Assembly (NCBI RefSeq): GCF_003318235.1
Contig: NZ_QOCG01000030.1
Coordinates: forward strand, 475,389-539,388
DNA from: Loktanella sp. D2R18
GTDB taxonomy: Bacteria > Pseudomonadota > Alphaproteobacteria > Rhodobacterales > Rhodobacteraceae
Direction of reading: 5' to 3'
Length of the DNA: 64,000 nucleotides
In this document: in pieces, positions 44,615-54,200 of the stretch
How the letters are laid out: the number at the start of each line of letters is the position of its first letter
How positions within the stretch are numbered: position 1 is the stretch's first letter
Notes under the pieces: model-generated
What the model was told of the DNA's origin: nothing
The model's input: the letters and a program-made list of their open reading frames with translations, nothing else
Database searches by the model: none
Position numbers and translations under genes: made by a program

Positions 44615-44969
44615 GTTGGCCATAATGATCAACGATCGCGGCAAGATCATTGGGCGATGTCGTGCTTTCGATAAAGGCGCGGGCGTTAGGGCTGTGGTTA
44701 AAAATAGAGCCATCTGAAAAGAAGGACGTGTTAGTCACGAATACAACGTTTGCCTTTGGCTGACGGTAGCTTGCGACATCCGCAACAGCCAACGCGCTGC
44801 CTTCACGCAACACGAGGTCAAGCACGATCACGTCGAACACTTGGTCTTCCAACGCAGAAATCGCAGCGTCGCCAGATTGTACCAGTGTTACTTGCGCGCG
44901 CAGACGCTCAAGGTGCCGTTTCCACAGCCGCCCTAAATTGATATCACTTTGCGCTATTAGGACGTGCAT
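44589..44969 (-). CDS. stand-alone receiver-domain protein, partly degenerate
   Basis: A 126-residue single receiver domain (MHVLIAQSDINLGRLWKRHL). The phosphoacceptor D51 in VIVLDLVL and the Thr in VFVTNTSF are kept, but the acidic pair is reduced to SD and the conserved Lys of the KP motif is missing (ESTTSPNDL). Phosphorylation signalling may thus be altered. It has no output domain, and is convergent with and overlaps yqjG by 26 nt. An upstream in-frame ATG (45014) would add 15 residues. Confidence 0.8.
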   Translation of the reverse strand: MHVLIAQSDINLGRLWKRHLERLRAQVTLVQSGDAAISALEDQVFDVIVLDLVLREGSALAVADVASYRQPKANVVFVTNTSFFSDGSIFNHSPNARAFIESTTSPNDLAAIVDHYGQPNPGNAAH

Positions 44970-45067
44970 GAAATCTCCGGTCATCAAGTTTTTAAGTCGT
45001 TTCAGCGTGTTCAAAATAAGTTTGAGCTGCGCCTGAGGAGAAGTCGTCTTAATTCCCTAACGAATGG

Positions 45068-45081
45068 TTAACAGCTGTTAA
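45068..45081. promoter_or_regulatory. 14-bp perfect palindrome upstream of DUF1636 operon
   Basis: TTAACAGCTGTTAA lies about 94 nt before the DUF1636-cobC-cbiB operon and 99 nt before the divergent receiver gene. A second dyad, CAAGCG-aatttc-CGCTTG, is at 45126-45143. Both look like repressor-type sites; the proteins are unknown. Confidence 0.45.
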
Positions 45082-45174
45082 GAACCTATACCAAAAGACA
45101 GTCATTTTTACAAAACCTTGTGCTGCAAGCGAATTTCCGCTTGAAGTACAGTCGACAACAAACAGGCAAAACGA

Positions 45175-45549
45175 ATGACAACTTGGATCACGATCTGCGA
45201 CACCTGCAAGCGCGACGGCTGGGACGCCAGTGCACAGGAACATACCGACGGCGAGCTGCTCGCGACATTGGTCGAAGCGACGGCAACAGGGTTAACTGAA
45301 GTTAAAACCCGGCGAGTTTCGTGTTTGATGGGATGCAAGCGTGGGTGCAACATCGCGATCCAGGCAGATGGAAAGCTGAATTACACCCTTGGTGAATTCG
45401 AACCCAACGCAGAAGCGGCCTCTGGGATTGTCGCTTATGCGCTATCGCATAGTGCCAGCGAGACGGGACAAGTACCTTACCGCGACTGGCCGCAATCAAT
45501 CAAAGGGCATTTTGTGACCCGTCACCCACCGCTTCCGGATACAGAATGA
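45175..45549 (+). CDS. DUF1636 metal-binding-type protein in the cobalamin cluster
   Basis: 124-residue protein with an N-terminal CxxC (ICDTCKRDGWDAS) and a second cluster CLMGCKRGC, as expected for a small thioredoxin-like ferredoxin fold or metal carrier. DUF1636 members accompany cobalamin genes in alphaproteobacteria; a role in cobalt delivery or redox is inference. Its stop overlaps the cobC start by 4 nt, so it is the first gene of a three-gene operon. Confidence 0.85.
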   Translation: MTTWITICDTCKRDGWDASAQEHTDGELLATLVEATATGLTEVKTRRVSCLMGCKRGCNIAIQADGKLNYTLGEFEPNAEAASGIVAYALSHSASETGQVPYRDWPQSIKGHFVTRHPPLPDTE

Positions 45550-46478
45550 CCAAAAAGCGCGACCACGGCGGTGGCATTGATGCAGCGATCGCGACCTATG
45601 GCGGGGCACGTGCCGAATGGCTTGACCTATCAACCGGAATAAACCCCGTGCCCTATCCGCTTCCGCGGCTTCCAGATGATGTTTGGACGGCATTGCCGGA
45701 TCAGGCCGCGTTTGCGCGGCTCTATGCCCTTGCGCGCAGCTATTGGAACATTCCAAAAGACGCCGCGATGATCGGCGCAACGGGCGCATCGGCGATTATT
45801 GCGGCCCTGCCCCACGCGCTTAGCGGTCAGAACGTCCATATCCCTGGCCCCACCTACAATGAACACGGCGCGGCATTTCAAGCCGCTGGTTGGATAATGG
45901 ATCCGCCGCATGACGCGATGGTCGCGGTGCACCCGAATAACCCCGATGGGCACGAATGGCCCGAGACCGACTTGAACGCCCCGATCACAATCATCGACGA
46001 AAGCTTCGGTGATGTCGCGCCTGACAAAACGCTCATCCATCTGGCAACCCGCCCCGGCACTGTTGTGCTAAAAAGCTTTGGCAAGTTTTGGGGCCTAGCT
46101 GGACTACGGCTCGGTTTTGCGATTGGAGACCCTACGGTTATTGCGAAACTGACCGATCTCTTGGGACCATGGCAAATCTCTGGCCCTGCATTGGCCATTG
46201 GGGCCGAAGCACTTGCAGACCCCGCGTGGGCAGATGAAACACGCGCACGGCTTGCAGGGGATGCAGATAGGCTTGATCAATTACTGATCCGAAACGGCGC
46301 AGAGGTTATGGGTGGCACCACGCTGTTTCGGCTCTACAAAGTCAAAGATGCCCGCGCCGCGCAACGTCAGCTTGCGCAGCATCATGTCTGGTCACGCACA
46401 TTCCCCTATGCGCCCGATTGGCTGCGCCTTGGGTTACCTGCACCCAATCGCTGGGCGCAATTGGAAGCCGCGTTTTGA
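45546..46478 (+). CDS. cobC: threonine-phosphate decarboxylase-type enzyme (CobC/CobD)
   Basis: PLP enzyme of 310 residues supplying (R)-1-aminopropanol-phosphate for the nucleotide-loop arm. The start (HGGGIDAAIATYGGARAEWLDLSTGINPVPYP) is that of bacterial CobC/CobD. The PLP aspartate lies in TIIDESFGDV and the Schiff-base lysine in LKSFGKFWGLAGLRLG (K180). Length is a little short of the usual 330-360. Coupled to DUF1636 (ATGA) and to cbiB (TTGA). Confidence 0.92.
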   Translation: MTKKRDHGGGIDAAIATYGGARAEWLDLSTGINPVPYPLPRLPDDVWTALPDQAAFARLYALARSYWNIPKDAAMIGATGASAIIAALPHALSGQNVHIPGPTYNEHGAAFQAAGWIMDPPHDAMVAVHPNNPDGHEWPETDLNAPITIIDESFGDVAPDKTLIHLATRPGTVVLKSFGKFWGLAGLRLGFAIGDPTVIAKLTDLLGPWQISGPALAIGAEALADPAWADETRARLAGDADRLDQLLIRNGAEVMGGTTLFRLYKVKDARAAQRQLAQHHVWSRTFPYAPDWLRLGLPAPNRWAQLEAAF

Positions 46479-47371
46479 TCCTTGTTGGCGGTATGATCTT
46501 GGATGCCATTTTGGGTGAACCACGCGTGATTTGGTCACGTATCACGCATCCCGCAATCGTGATGGGGCGGGTGATTGGGTGGTGCGACAAGACGTTTAAT
46601 GCGGGCGGCAATCGCCGCGCTAAAGGCGCCATCGTCATGGCCGTTCTTTGTATCGCGGCCTTTCTTCTTGGAAAAGGGATCGCAGCGGTTCCAACCGCCA
46701 TCGTCGACATGCTGATCATCGCCGTGCTTTTGGCACAAAAATCACTGGTCCAACATGTACGCGCTGTGGCCGACGCGCTTCGGCTTTCCGTCGGTGATGG
46801 GCGCATGGCCGTCGCAATGATTGTCGGGCGCGACACAGCGCAAATGAACCAAAGTGCCGTTGCGCGATCAGCAATTGAGAGCGCATCCGAAAACCTGTCA
46901 GACGGGGTCATCGCGCCTGCCTTCTGGTTCGCAGTAGGCGGGTTACCCGGCCTGTTGATCTATAAAATTACCAATACGGCGGATAGTATGATCGGCTACC
47001 GCACACCGCGCCATGCCGAATTTGGCTGGGCTGCGGCGCGGTTTGACGATTTGTTAAACCTCATCCCCGCGCGGCTTACAGCGCTGATGATCTGGGCCGT
47101 CACCAACCGACCGCACGCATACGCGATCTTTCAAGAAGCACCCCGGCATCGGTCCCCCAACGCCGGTTGGCCAGAAGCCGCAATGGCGCATGGATTAAAC
47201 ATCGCGCTGAGCGGGCCGCGCAGCTATGAGGGGCAGATGCAAGATTTCCCATATGTCAACGGCGACGGGGCACGCGACCTAACACCCCGCGACATCGACC
47301 GCGCGGTTACTGTACTGTGGCGAACATGGGGGCTTGCGCTCTTGTGCGCAGCAATAACAACGATATTCTAA
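46475..47371 (+). CDS. cbiB: adenosylcobinamide-phosphate synthase
   Basis: Membrane enzyme of 298 residues joining aminopropanol(-phosphate) to adenosylcobyric acid. ILDAILGEPRVIWSRITHPAIVMGR is the family signature, with later DGVIAPAFWFAVGGLPG and KITNTADSMIGY. I take TTG 46475, which overlaps the cobC stop as TTGA; an ATG at 46493 would cut only six residues. Also called cobD in the aerobic naming. The last gene before a palindromic repeat. Confidence 0.93.
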   Translation: MILVGGMILDAILGEPRVIWSRITHPAIVMGRVIGWCDKTFNAGGNRRAKGAIVMAVLCIAAFLLGKGIAAVPTAIVDMLIIAVLLAQKSLVQHVRAVADALRLSVGDGRMAVAMIVGRDTAQMNQSAVARSAIESASENLSDGVIAPAFWFAVGGLPGLLIYKITNTADSMIGYRTPRHAEFGWAAARFDDLLNLIPARLTALMIWAVTNRPHAYAIFQEAPRHRSPNAGWPEAAMAHGLNIALSGPRSYEGQMQDFPYVNGDGARDLTPRDIDRAVTVLWRTWGLALLCAAITTIF

Positions 47372-47379
47372 CACCGTAG

Positions 47380-47397
47380 GGTGGATCTTGATCCACC
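47380..47397. repeat. GGTGGATC/GATCCACC palindromic repeat, copy 2
   Basis: GGTGGATC-TT-GATCCACC, with GTAG before it, follows cbiB and matches copy 1 at 10810-10827 except in the 2-nt loop. Both are downstream of plus-strand operons and may act as transcription-end hairpins. Confidence 0.7.
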
Positions 47398-47419
47398 CCG
47401 TTCCTCGGGACCATCACAT

Positions 47420-47785
47420 ATGCCAGACCGCAAACCCAAAATATCCGATCGCCATAAACAGCTGTTACGGCGTGCGCTGCTTGGGATCATTGTGATCGCA
47501 GTCATTGGCATATTGATCTTTGGGGTCCGCGCTGCAAATTCATCACGGGCATGGCACAATGCCCCGCCCGAAGACATCGCAGGCTGGATGACCCCGCGCT
47601 ATGTTGTTCTATCACAACATGTGCCACGCCACGTGATCGAAGGCGTCATTGCCTTGGACGGTGACGTAGCACGACACAAAATCACCCTTGAAGATATCGC
47701 GTTGAATCAAGGCCTAGATACCGCCCAACTGATCGCCCGTCTCGAAGCTGCGATCCAAGATTTCAAGGACAGCCAAGGTGATTGA
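47420..47785 (+). CDS. small membrane-anchored protein
   Basis: 121 residues with a basic N-terminus (RKPKISDRHKQLLRRALL), one membrane helix (about 21-38) and a periplasmic-type C-terminal part including WMTPRYVVLSQHVPRHVIEGVI, which repeats the start of a helix-turn phrase but matches no family I know. ATG 47420 is preceded by a weak purine run. It overlaps the DedA-like gene by 8 nt. Confidence 0.7.
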   Translation: MPDRKPKISDRHKQLLRRALLGIIVIAVIGILIFGVRAANSSRAWHNAPPEDIAGWMTPRYVVLSQHVPRHVIEGVIALDGDVARHKITLEDIALNQGLDTAQLIARLEAAIQDFKDSQGD

Positions 47786-48368
47786 TTTCTTCTTTGGGCT
47801 GGTCGCGACTTGGGGGCTCGTGGTCATTGGGGCATCGGCCTACTTTTCATGCCTCGCGGTACCAGTGCCGACCTTTGCAGTGATGTTGTCAGGCGGGGCC
47901 TTTGCTGCGGCAGGGGATTTGGTCTTATGGCAGGTATTGACGGTCGCCTATATCGCGGCCATCTGCGGCGATCAGACTGGGTTCCAACTCGGGCGGCTTG
48001 GCGGTCGCTGGCTTGATGCGCGTCTGACCTCGCGACCAAACCGGGCCGCGCTTTTTGCGCGCGCGCAACAAATCGTTGACCGTTGGGGCAGTATCGGTGT
48101 CTTCTTTAGCACTTGGGCCGCAGCGCCACTTGGGCCGTGGGTGAATTTTGCAGCGGGGGCTGCACGCTTCAACCCATGGAAATTTCTCATCTGGGACACA
48201 CTCGGAGAGGCAATCTGGGTCACCGGATATGTGATGTTGGGCTACTACTTTGCAGCAAACCTTGATGCATTGACCACTTTAGTCAACGATTGGGCATGGT
48301 TACTCACCGCGATAAGCCTTGTAATTGCGGCAAGTTTCTTCCTATTGCGCCAATCGAAACAAGGATAG
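47778..48368 (+). CDS. DedA/SNARE-associated-type membrane protein
   Basis: 196 residues with about five membrane segments. The family marks are CGDQTGFQLGRLGGRWLDAR (DedA GD...Y/FxxGR loop) and FFSTWAAAPLGPWVNFAAGAARF in the re-entrant region (the usual RFIPxxR is altered to TWAAAPLGP). DedA proteins are lipid flippases, for example for undecaprenyl phosphate. GTG start; it overlaps the previous gene by 8 nt. Confidence 0.85.
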   Translation: MIDFFFGLVATWGLVVIGASAYFSCLAVPVPTFAVMLSGGAFAAAGDLVLWQVLTVAYIAAICGDQTGFQLGRLGGRWLDARLTSRPNRAALFARAQQIVDRWGSIGVFFSTWAAAPLGPWVNFAAGAARFNPWKFLIWDTLGEAIWVTGYVMLGYYFAANLDALTTLVNDWAWLLTAISLVIAASFFLLRQSKQG

Positions 48369-48425
48369 CGATTGCACCTATGTTACGCGCTGCTAACCTG
48401 CGCGCAACATATAGGAGAATGCCCA

Positions 48426-49589
48426 ATGCGCCTTGCAATCGCCCTGTCCCTCATGGCCAGCACCGCCACCGCCCAGACCTGCGGTGGGCCAATCGAAAAC
48501 TTTATCGCCGAAATTAAGTCGGAAACCATCGCCAACGGCGTCACTGCTGCCAATGCGGACAGCTTTTTTCAAGGCGCGCAGATCGAACAATCCGTTCTCA
48601 ACGCGGATCGGTCCCAAGGTGTATTTCAAAAAGACTTCGTCAGCTTTTCACGCTCTTTGATCTCACAAAACCGGATCGACAACGGCCGCGCCAATTCCGA
48701 ACGTTACGATGCCACTTTCACTGAAATTGAATCGCGTTTTGGCGTCCCGCGCGGCGTGCTTCTCGCGTTTTGGGCCTTTGAGACCGATTACGGTCAAGTC
48801 CAAGGGAACTTCAACACCCGCAACGCTTTGCTAACACTCGCGCATGATTGCCGGCGCCCAGAACTGTTCCGCCCGCAACTGCTAGCCGCGCTTGAATTGT
48901 ACCAACGTGGCGGGATGGATCCGGCCAACACCACCGGCGCATGGGCGGGTGAAATTGGGCAGGTGCAAATGCTGCCGCTTGATATTATTGAACGCGGCAT
49001 AGACGGCGACGGTGATGGGGTGGTGACGCTCAAGACCTCGGCGCCTGATGCGCTCATGTCCGGTGCAAACGTGCTCTCGGCGCTTGGCTGGCGTGCCAAT
49101 GAGCCGTGGCTGCAAGAAATCATCGTACCCGACGACCTTGATTGGTCACAAACCGGGTTGAACCACAAGTCGCGGGTCAGCGACTGGGAAGCGGCCGGCA
49201 TCACCGCGCGCGAGGGGGCGCTTGAAGCTTCAACTCTGCAAGCTTCGGTGCTTTTGCCAATGGGGCGCGACGGGCCCGCGTTCCTCGCCTATCCAAATTT
49301 TGACGTCTATTTTGAGTGGAACAAGAGCTTTGTCTATGTGACCACTGCAGCCTACTTCGCAACGCGGCTTTCAGGGGCTTCTGTTTATGACGTGGGCAAC
49401 CCATCAAACCCTCTAACCGGGCCACAAATGCAGCGCTTGCAAGAAAGACTATCCGCACGCGGCCACGATGTTGGCGGCATTGATGGAATCCTTGGCGCAA
49501 TGACACGCGCTGCGGTACAGTCAGAACAACAACGGCTTGGCCTGCCTGCGGATGCATGGCCAACGCTTGAGCTTTTGAACCAACTCTAG
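48426..49589 (+). CDS. lytic murein transglycosylase (MltB family)
   Basis: A secreted peptidoglycan-cleaving enzyme of 387 residues. The signal peptide is MRLAIALSLMASTATAQ (cleaved near residue 16). The catalytic Glu sits in LLAFWAFETDYGQVQGNF, with EIGQVQMLPLDIIERGIDGD nearby. A C-terminal peptidoglycan-binding domain (about 330-387, LQERLSARGHDVGGIDGILG) completes it. RBS AGGAGA precedes ATG 48426. Confidence 0.93.
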   Translation: MRLAIALSLMASTATAQTCGGPIENFIAEIKSETIANGVTAANADSFFQGAQIEQSVLNADRSQGVFQKDFVSFSRSLISQNRIDNGRANSERYDATFTEIESRFGVPRGVLLAFWAFETDYGQVQGNFNTRNALLTLAHDCRRPELFRPQLLAALELYQRGGMDPANTTGAWAGEIGQVQMLPLDIIERGIDGDGDGVVTLKTSAPDALMSGANVLSALGWRANEPWLQEIIVPDDLDWSQTGLNHKSRVSDWEAAGITAREGALEASTLQASVLLPMGRDGPAFLAYPNFDVYFEWNKSFVYVTTAAYFATRLSGASVYDVGNPSNPLTGPQMQRLQERLSARGHDVGGIDGILGAMTRAAVQSEQQRLGLPADAWPTLELLNQL

Positions 49590-49598
49590 GGAAAACCC

Positions 49599-50765
49599 AT
49601 GCGCCGATTTGTCAAATTCCTAACCCTGCTGATTATCATTGGGGTTGGGGCGTTTTTGACCTTTGCGCCGGGGTACGTGGAAAAAGAGCGCAATGCTGTC
49701 ACCAATCATGCGCCCTATGTGATTACCACACGCGCCCAAGACCTACATGACAGTCTGATCATTGGCGATTGGCATGCGGATAGCTTGCTATGGAAACGTA
49801 GCTTGCTTGATCGTGCCGATCGCGGTCAGGTTGATCTTCCCCGCCTGCTGGATGGGAATGTCACAATTCAAATGTTCACCGCTGTCACCAAAAGTCCGGC
49901 AGGCCAAAACATTCATTCCAATGAAGCAGATGCGTTCGACAATATCACACCGCTTGTCATCGGGCAGATGTGGCCGCCCCGTACATGGAACAGCCTGCTA
50001 GAACGGGCTCTTTATCAGGCAGAACGTCTGCACCGCTACGCCGCTGCATCAAACGGCCAGCTACGGGTTATCAAAACCCGCGCCGACCTTGACCAGCTGC
50101 TTGCAGATCGGGCCAATGGACAACAGGTCGTCGGCGGTCTGTTGGGCATCGAAGGCGCGCATCCGCTGCTCGGTAATGTGAACAACCTCGACAGGCTCGA
50201 GGCCGCCGGGCACCGCATGATCGCGTTGCAACACTTTTTTGATAACGCGCTTGGCGGATCATTGCATGGCGTTGGGAATCACGGGCTGACTGATTTTGGA
50301 CGACAGGTCGTCGCCGAAGTCGAAGCCCGCGATCTCATCCTAGATCTTTCGCATTCATCTCCGCAAGTCGTGCGCGACGTGATCGCAATGACCGATATGC
50401 CGCTAGTGGTCAGCCATACAGGTATCCATTCAGTCTGCGCAGTCAAACGCAACTATCCAAATGACCTCATGCAAGACATTGCCGCAACAGGTGGGGTGAT
50501 CGCGATTGGATATTGGGCCAATGCCGTCTGCGACCCCAGCCCCGCAGGCATTGCCACTGCGATTACAGCGGCAATCGCAGTACTTGGCGAAGATCACGTA
50601 TCTCTTGGGTCTGATTTTGACGGCTCTGTTGCAACCACATTTGACGTCTCTGAACTTGCAGCCCTGACCCAAGCATTGATCGACGCGGGGCTCAGCTACG
50701 CACAGATTAGCAAAGTCATGGGCGGAAATATGGTGCGCGTGCTGCGTGAACGGCTACCTCAATAG
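49599..50765 (+). CDS. membrane dipeptidase (M19, renal dipeptidase family)
   Basis: Zinc dipeptidase of 388 residues with an N-terminal membrane anchor/signal (about 7-27). The metal site is visible: DWHADSLLW (HxD), GIEGAHPLLG (bridging Glu), LDLSHSS and VVSHTGI (His ligands), and SLGSDFDGS (last Asp). M19 enzymes hydrolyse dipeptides, often with D-amino acids. It overlaps the 3' end of the next gene (opposite strand) by 7 nt. Confidence 0.93.
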   Translation: MRRFVKFLTLLIIIGVGAFLTFAPGYVEKERNAVTNHAPYVITTRAQDLHDSLIIGDWHADSLLWKRSLLDRADRGQVDLPRLLDGNVTIQMFTAVTKSPAGQNIHSNEADAFDNITPLVIGQMWPPRTWNSLLERALYQAERLHRYAAASNGQLRVIKTRADLDQLLADRANGQQVVGGLLGIEGAHPLLGNVNNLDRLEAAGHRMIALQHFFDNALGGSLHGVGNHGLTDFGRQVVAEVEARDLILDLSHSSPQVVRDVIAMTDMPLVVSHTGIHSVCAVKRNYPNDLMQDIAATGGVIAIGYWANAVCDPSPAGIATAITAAIAVLGEDHVSLGSDFDGSVATTFDVSELAALTQALIDAGLSYAQISKVMGGNMVRVLRERLPQ

Positions 50766-51196
50766 CGCTGTGTCACCCCATTGCGCCGCAGCCATTTCCA
50801 CCCGCGCAAGCCCCCCATCGCAAGGATCACCGCAAGTGTTGGAACAATCAAACGCGCAGCTTCGGCCAGCATAACCTGCCAATGAAACCCAAGTAAGATG
50901 GCAGTCAAAAACCGCCACATGACCTGCAACAGAAAAAAGGTCACACTTAGGAACGCGGCAATCGGGGCCCATGCCGTGCATGCGGCACGGATACGAAACG
51001 CGAGCGACACAAACAAAACCGCGAAAACGACGGCAATCACCTGCGCCCAGTGCTGATCAATGACGAAAAGCAATGCAAAGGTATTAAGCCCTACTAAAAA
51101 GAGCGGCAAGCCAGACATTTTCACCGCATAGGCAGCGGATTCCTCGTCTATGACTGGCATCCAAAAGCCAAAGACTGCCCCTTGCTGTTTCACCAA
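50759..51196 (-). CDS. membrane protein of unknown function
   Basis: 145 residues with four hydrophobic segments (about 28-45, 50-66, 75-95, 105-130) and GTG start 51196, preceded by CGGAG. It begins VKQQGAVFGFWMPVIDEESAAYAVKMS. No family recognised. It is convergent with the dipeptidase gene, overlapping 7 nt, and lies downstream of smc across a GC-rich repeat. Confidence 0.7.
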   Translation of the reverse strand: MVKQQGAVFGFWMPVIDEESAAYAVKMSGLPLFLVGLNTFALLFVIDQHWAQVIAVVFAVLFVSLAFRIRAACTAWAPIAAFLSVTFFLLQVMWRFLTAILLGFHWQVMLAEAARLIVPTLAVILAMGGLRGWKWLRRNGVTQRY

Positions 51197-51215
51197 AATC
51201 TAACTCCGTATATGT

Positions 51216-51237
51216 GGGATGGCGGGCGGGGCGCATT
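51216..51237 (-). repeat. GC-rich 22-nt intergenic repeat, copy 2
   Basis: Twenty-one of 22 bases match copy 1 at 35431-35452 and the orientation is the same. It lies 20 nt upstream of the GTG of the membrane protein gene and after smc. Confidence 0.65.
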
Positions 51238-51261
51238 GCGCAGCAACAGCGCTGTGTGCCA

Positions 51262-54200
51262 TCAGGCAACCATCGCGGCGGCCTTTTTCAGATCAACCGA
51301 AACCAGTTGCGACACACCCTGTTCGCCCATCGTGACACCAAACAGCCGGTCCATCCTACTCATGGTCACTGCGTGGTGCGTAATGATCAAAAACCGCGTG
51401 TCTGTGCGGCGACACATTTCATCCAGTAGGTCACAGAACCGGGTCACATTGGCATCGTCCAATGGTGCGTCGACCTCATCAAGCACACAAATCGGGGCCG
51501 GGTTCGCTAGGAACACCGCAAAAATCAACGCAAGCGCAGTCAGCGTTTGCTCACCACCCGATAGCAGTGATAGGGTGCTCAGCTTTTTGCCAGGAGGCTG
51601 GCACATGATCTCTAGCCCAGCTTCAAGCGGATCATCCGATTCCACCAGTACCAGCTTGGCCTCACCCCCGCCGAACAAATGCGTAAACAGCAGCCCAAAA
51701 TTGTCGTTCACCTGTTCAAACGCCGTCAACAGCCGTTCGCGCCCTTCTTTGTTCAGGCTTGCAATGCCAGACCGCAACGCCGCAATCGCCGCTTCAAGGT
51801 CCGCCTTTTCAGAGACCAATTCATCATGCTCAACCTGCACCTCTTTGGCGTCTTCTTCGGCACGTAAATTCACAGCCCCCAGACTATCGCGCTGGCGTTT
51901 CAACGCATTCACCTGCGCCTCGACGGCGTCGGATGCGGGCATGCCTTCGACTGAAACTTCAAGGCTCTCAAGCAGCTTTTGGGGTGTGACCTCTTGCGCT
52001 TCCATGATCCGTTCGGCGGCATAAGCCACGGTTTCACGCGCCGCATCTGCCCGTGCCTCTGAGCGCGCACGCGCTTCGCGGGCCTCAGACGCCAATCGCT
52101 CTGCATCGCGCTCAAGATGGCCCGCGTCTCGCAGGGCGGTATCCGCTGCCACCAGCTTATCCGCCGCCGCTTTGCGGCGCGTTTCAGCCTCGTCAATTGC
52201 ATCGGCGAGCTCAGAACGCTTTGCGGCGATTTCTGCGGGTGCGGTCGTTGCTTCGGCAAGTTCGGTCTCGGATGTCGCCTTGCGTTCGGCCAATTCAGCG
52301 CTGCGTTTATTGGCGGTCTCCAGCCGGTATTTCCAGCCGCTCACATCTTTGGTGATCTGCTGCGACCGTTTCAGCCGTGCCTCGCCTTCGCGGCGTACCT
52401 CATCATGCGCAGAACGGTGCGACATCATCGTGATCCGCGCAGCTTCGACAGTCATTTTGACATCTTCGACCGCCCCGCGCGCATCATCCAAATTGCCCAA
52501 GGCCGCCGCCGCCGCTTCGGCCTCGGTCAGCGCTTTGCGCGCGTTCAGCGCTTCTTCTTCGTGCCGGGCCAGAGCAAGGCCAAGGCTTTCTTGCTTGCCT
52601 TGGCTCAGGTTGCGGTCGGCCTCTGCGCGGCTTGCGGCGCGGTTTGCATCGGCAACCATCCGGTCTGCATCGCGGCGCGCGGCGCGCGCGGCCTGATCGT
52701 CCTCTGTCTGTTGTTTCAACAACGCAGTGAGCGTCTCATGCGCTTGCGCCGCGCCCATTGCCGTACCCGATGCTTCTTCCAGATCACGCTTCAGATCGGT
52801 AAGACGGTTCAACTGTTGCAACCGTAATGCCGCAGCCGATGGCGCATCTTCGGCCCCCGCGCGGAACCCATCCCAACGCCACAAATCACCTTCGACCGAA
52901 ACCAACCGCTGACCAGGTTTCAGGTTTGCCTGCAAATGCGGCCCATCGGCGGCATCTACCAGCCCCACCTGCGCCATACGGCGGGCCAAGACTTCGGGAA
53001 CACTGACATAGTTTGTCAGCGCGCTCACCCCTTCGGGCAAAAGCTGCGGCACCGCATAGCTGGGCAAGAGCGCCCAACCAGATTTCGCTTCTGCCTCAAT
53101 TTCTGGCGCGCGCAAATCATCCGCAAGCGCAGCGCCAAGCGCCTTCTCGTAACCGCCCTGAACTTGCAAAAGATCCAGCACATGCCCACCTTCGGCCGTG
53201 TCTCGTTCCACCAGTTTCGCCAATGCGCCGACTTCGGCACGCAGCGCGTTTGCTTCGCCTTCTGCCGCAGAGCGCATCGCGCGTGCTTCGCTTTCGCGGG
53301 TTTGGGTTGCAGCGCGGGCGGCTTCGGCCTCTGTTAGGGCGATGTCAGCCGCTTCAGCGGCGCGCACCGCGGTTTTTTCGGCGTCACCTGCCGCTGCGAA
53401 ATCCGCCTCTGCCTTGATCAAAGCATCCGCCGCTTCTTGCATCGCAGCCTTTGCGCGCGTGGCTTCGGCCTCGTTCTTTTCCATCGTCGTGCGGTTATCT
53501 GCGACCAACCGTTGCGCCGACTGGTGCCGCGCTGCCAGCCGTGCGACATCTTCGGTCAGCTGGGATAAATCAGTCTCGCGTGTTTCGAGCACATTTGCTG
53601 CATCACTGGCGGCGGCTTGCGCCTCTTGCAGGCGCGCATCATGCCCATCACCTGCCTTGGCGATTTCGCGGGCTTCCCATTCCAGCCGCTCAATGGTTTC
53701 GCCAGCGTCTTTGTTCAGCCCGCTTTCGCGTTCCATGTCGCGGCCCAATTGATCAATCCGGGCGCGCAGTGTTTCAATCGTCTCAAGCGCGCGGTCTTCT
53801 TGCGCCTTAAGCGTGTCACGTTGGACCTGTAAACGCTGCAACACAACACCGGCGATGGCTTCTTCCTCGCGCAGCGGCGGCAACGCATCCTCGCAAGCGC
53901 CACGCGATTTAGCTGCCTCGCGGGCGGCTTTTTCAGCTTGGGCCGCCGCAGTTGTCCGTTCGCGCAATTGCGCGGATGCAGCCAGCATCGCCTCATCCGA
54001 CTCGTTCCAACGGCGAAACAGCAGCATGCCTTCGGCGCGGCGCAGATTATCGCCAATTTCGCGGTACCGCGCAGCCTGTCGGGCCTGTCGGGCCAGTTGC
54101 CCCAATTGCGCCGCCAATTGTTCGATCACATCATCAACGCGAGTCAGATTTGTTTCAGCGCCCTTCAGTTTCAGCTCGGCCTCATGGCGGCGCTGATAGA

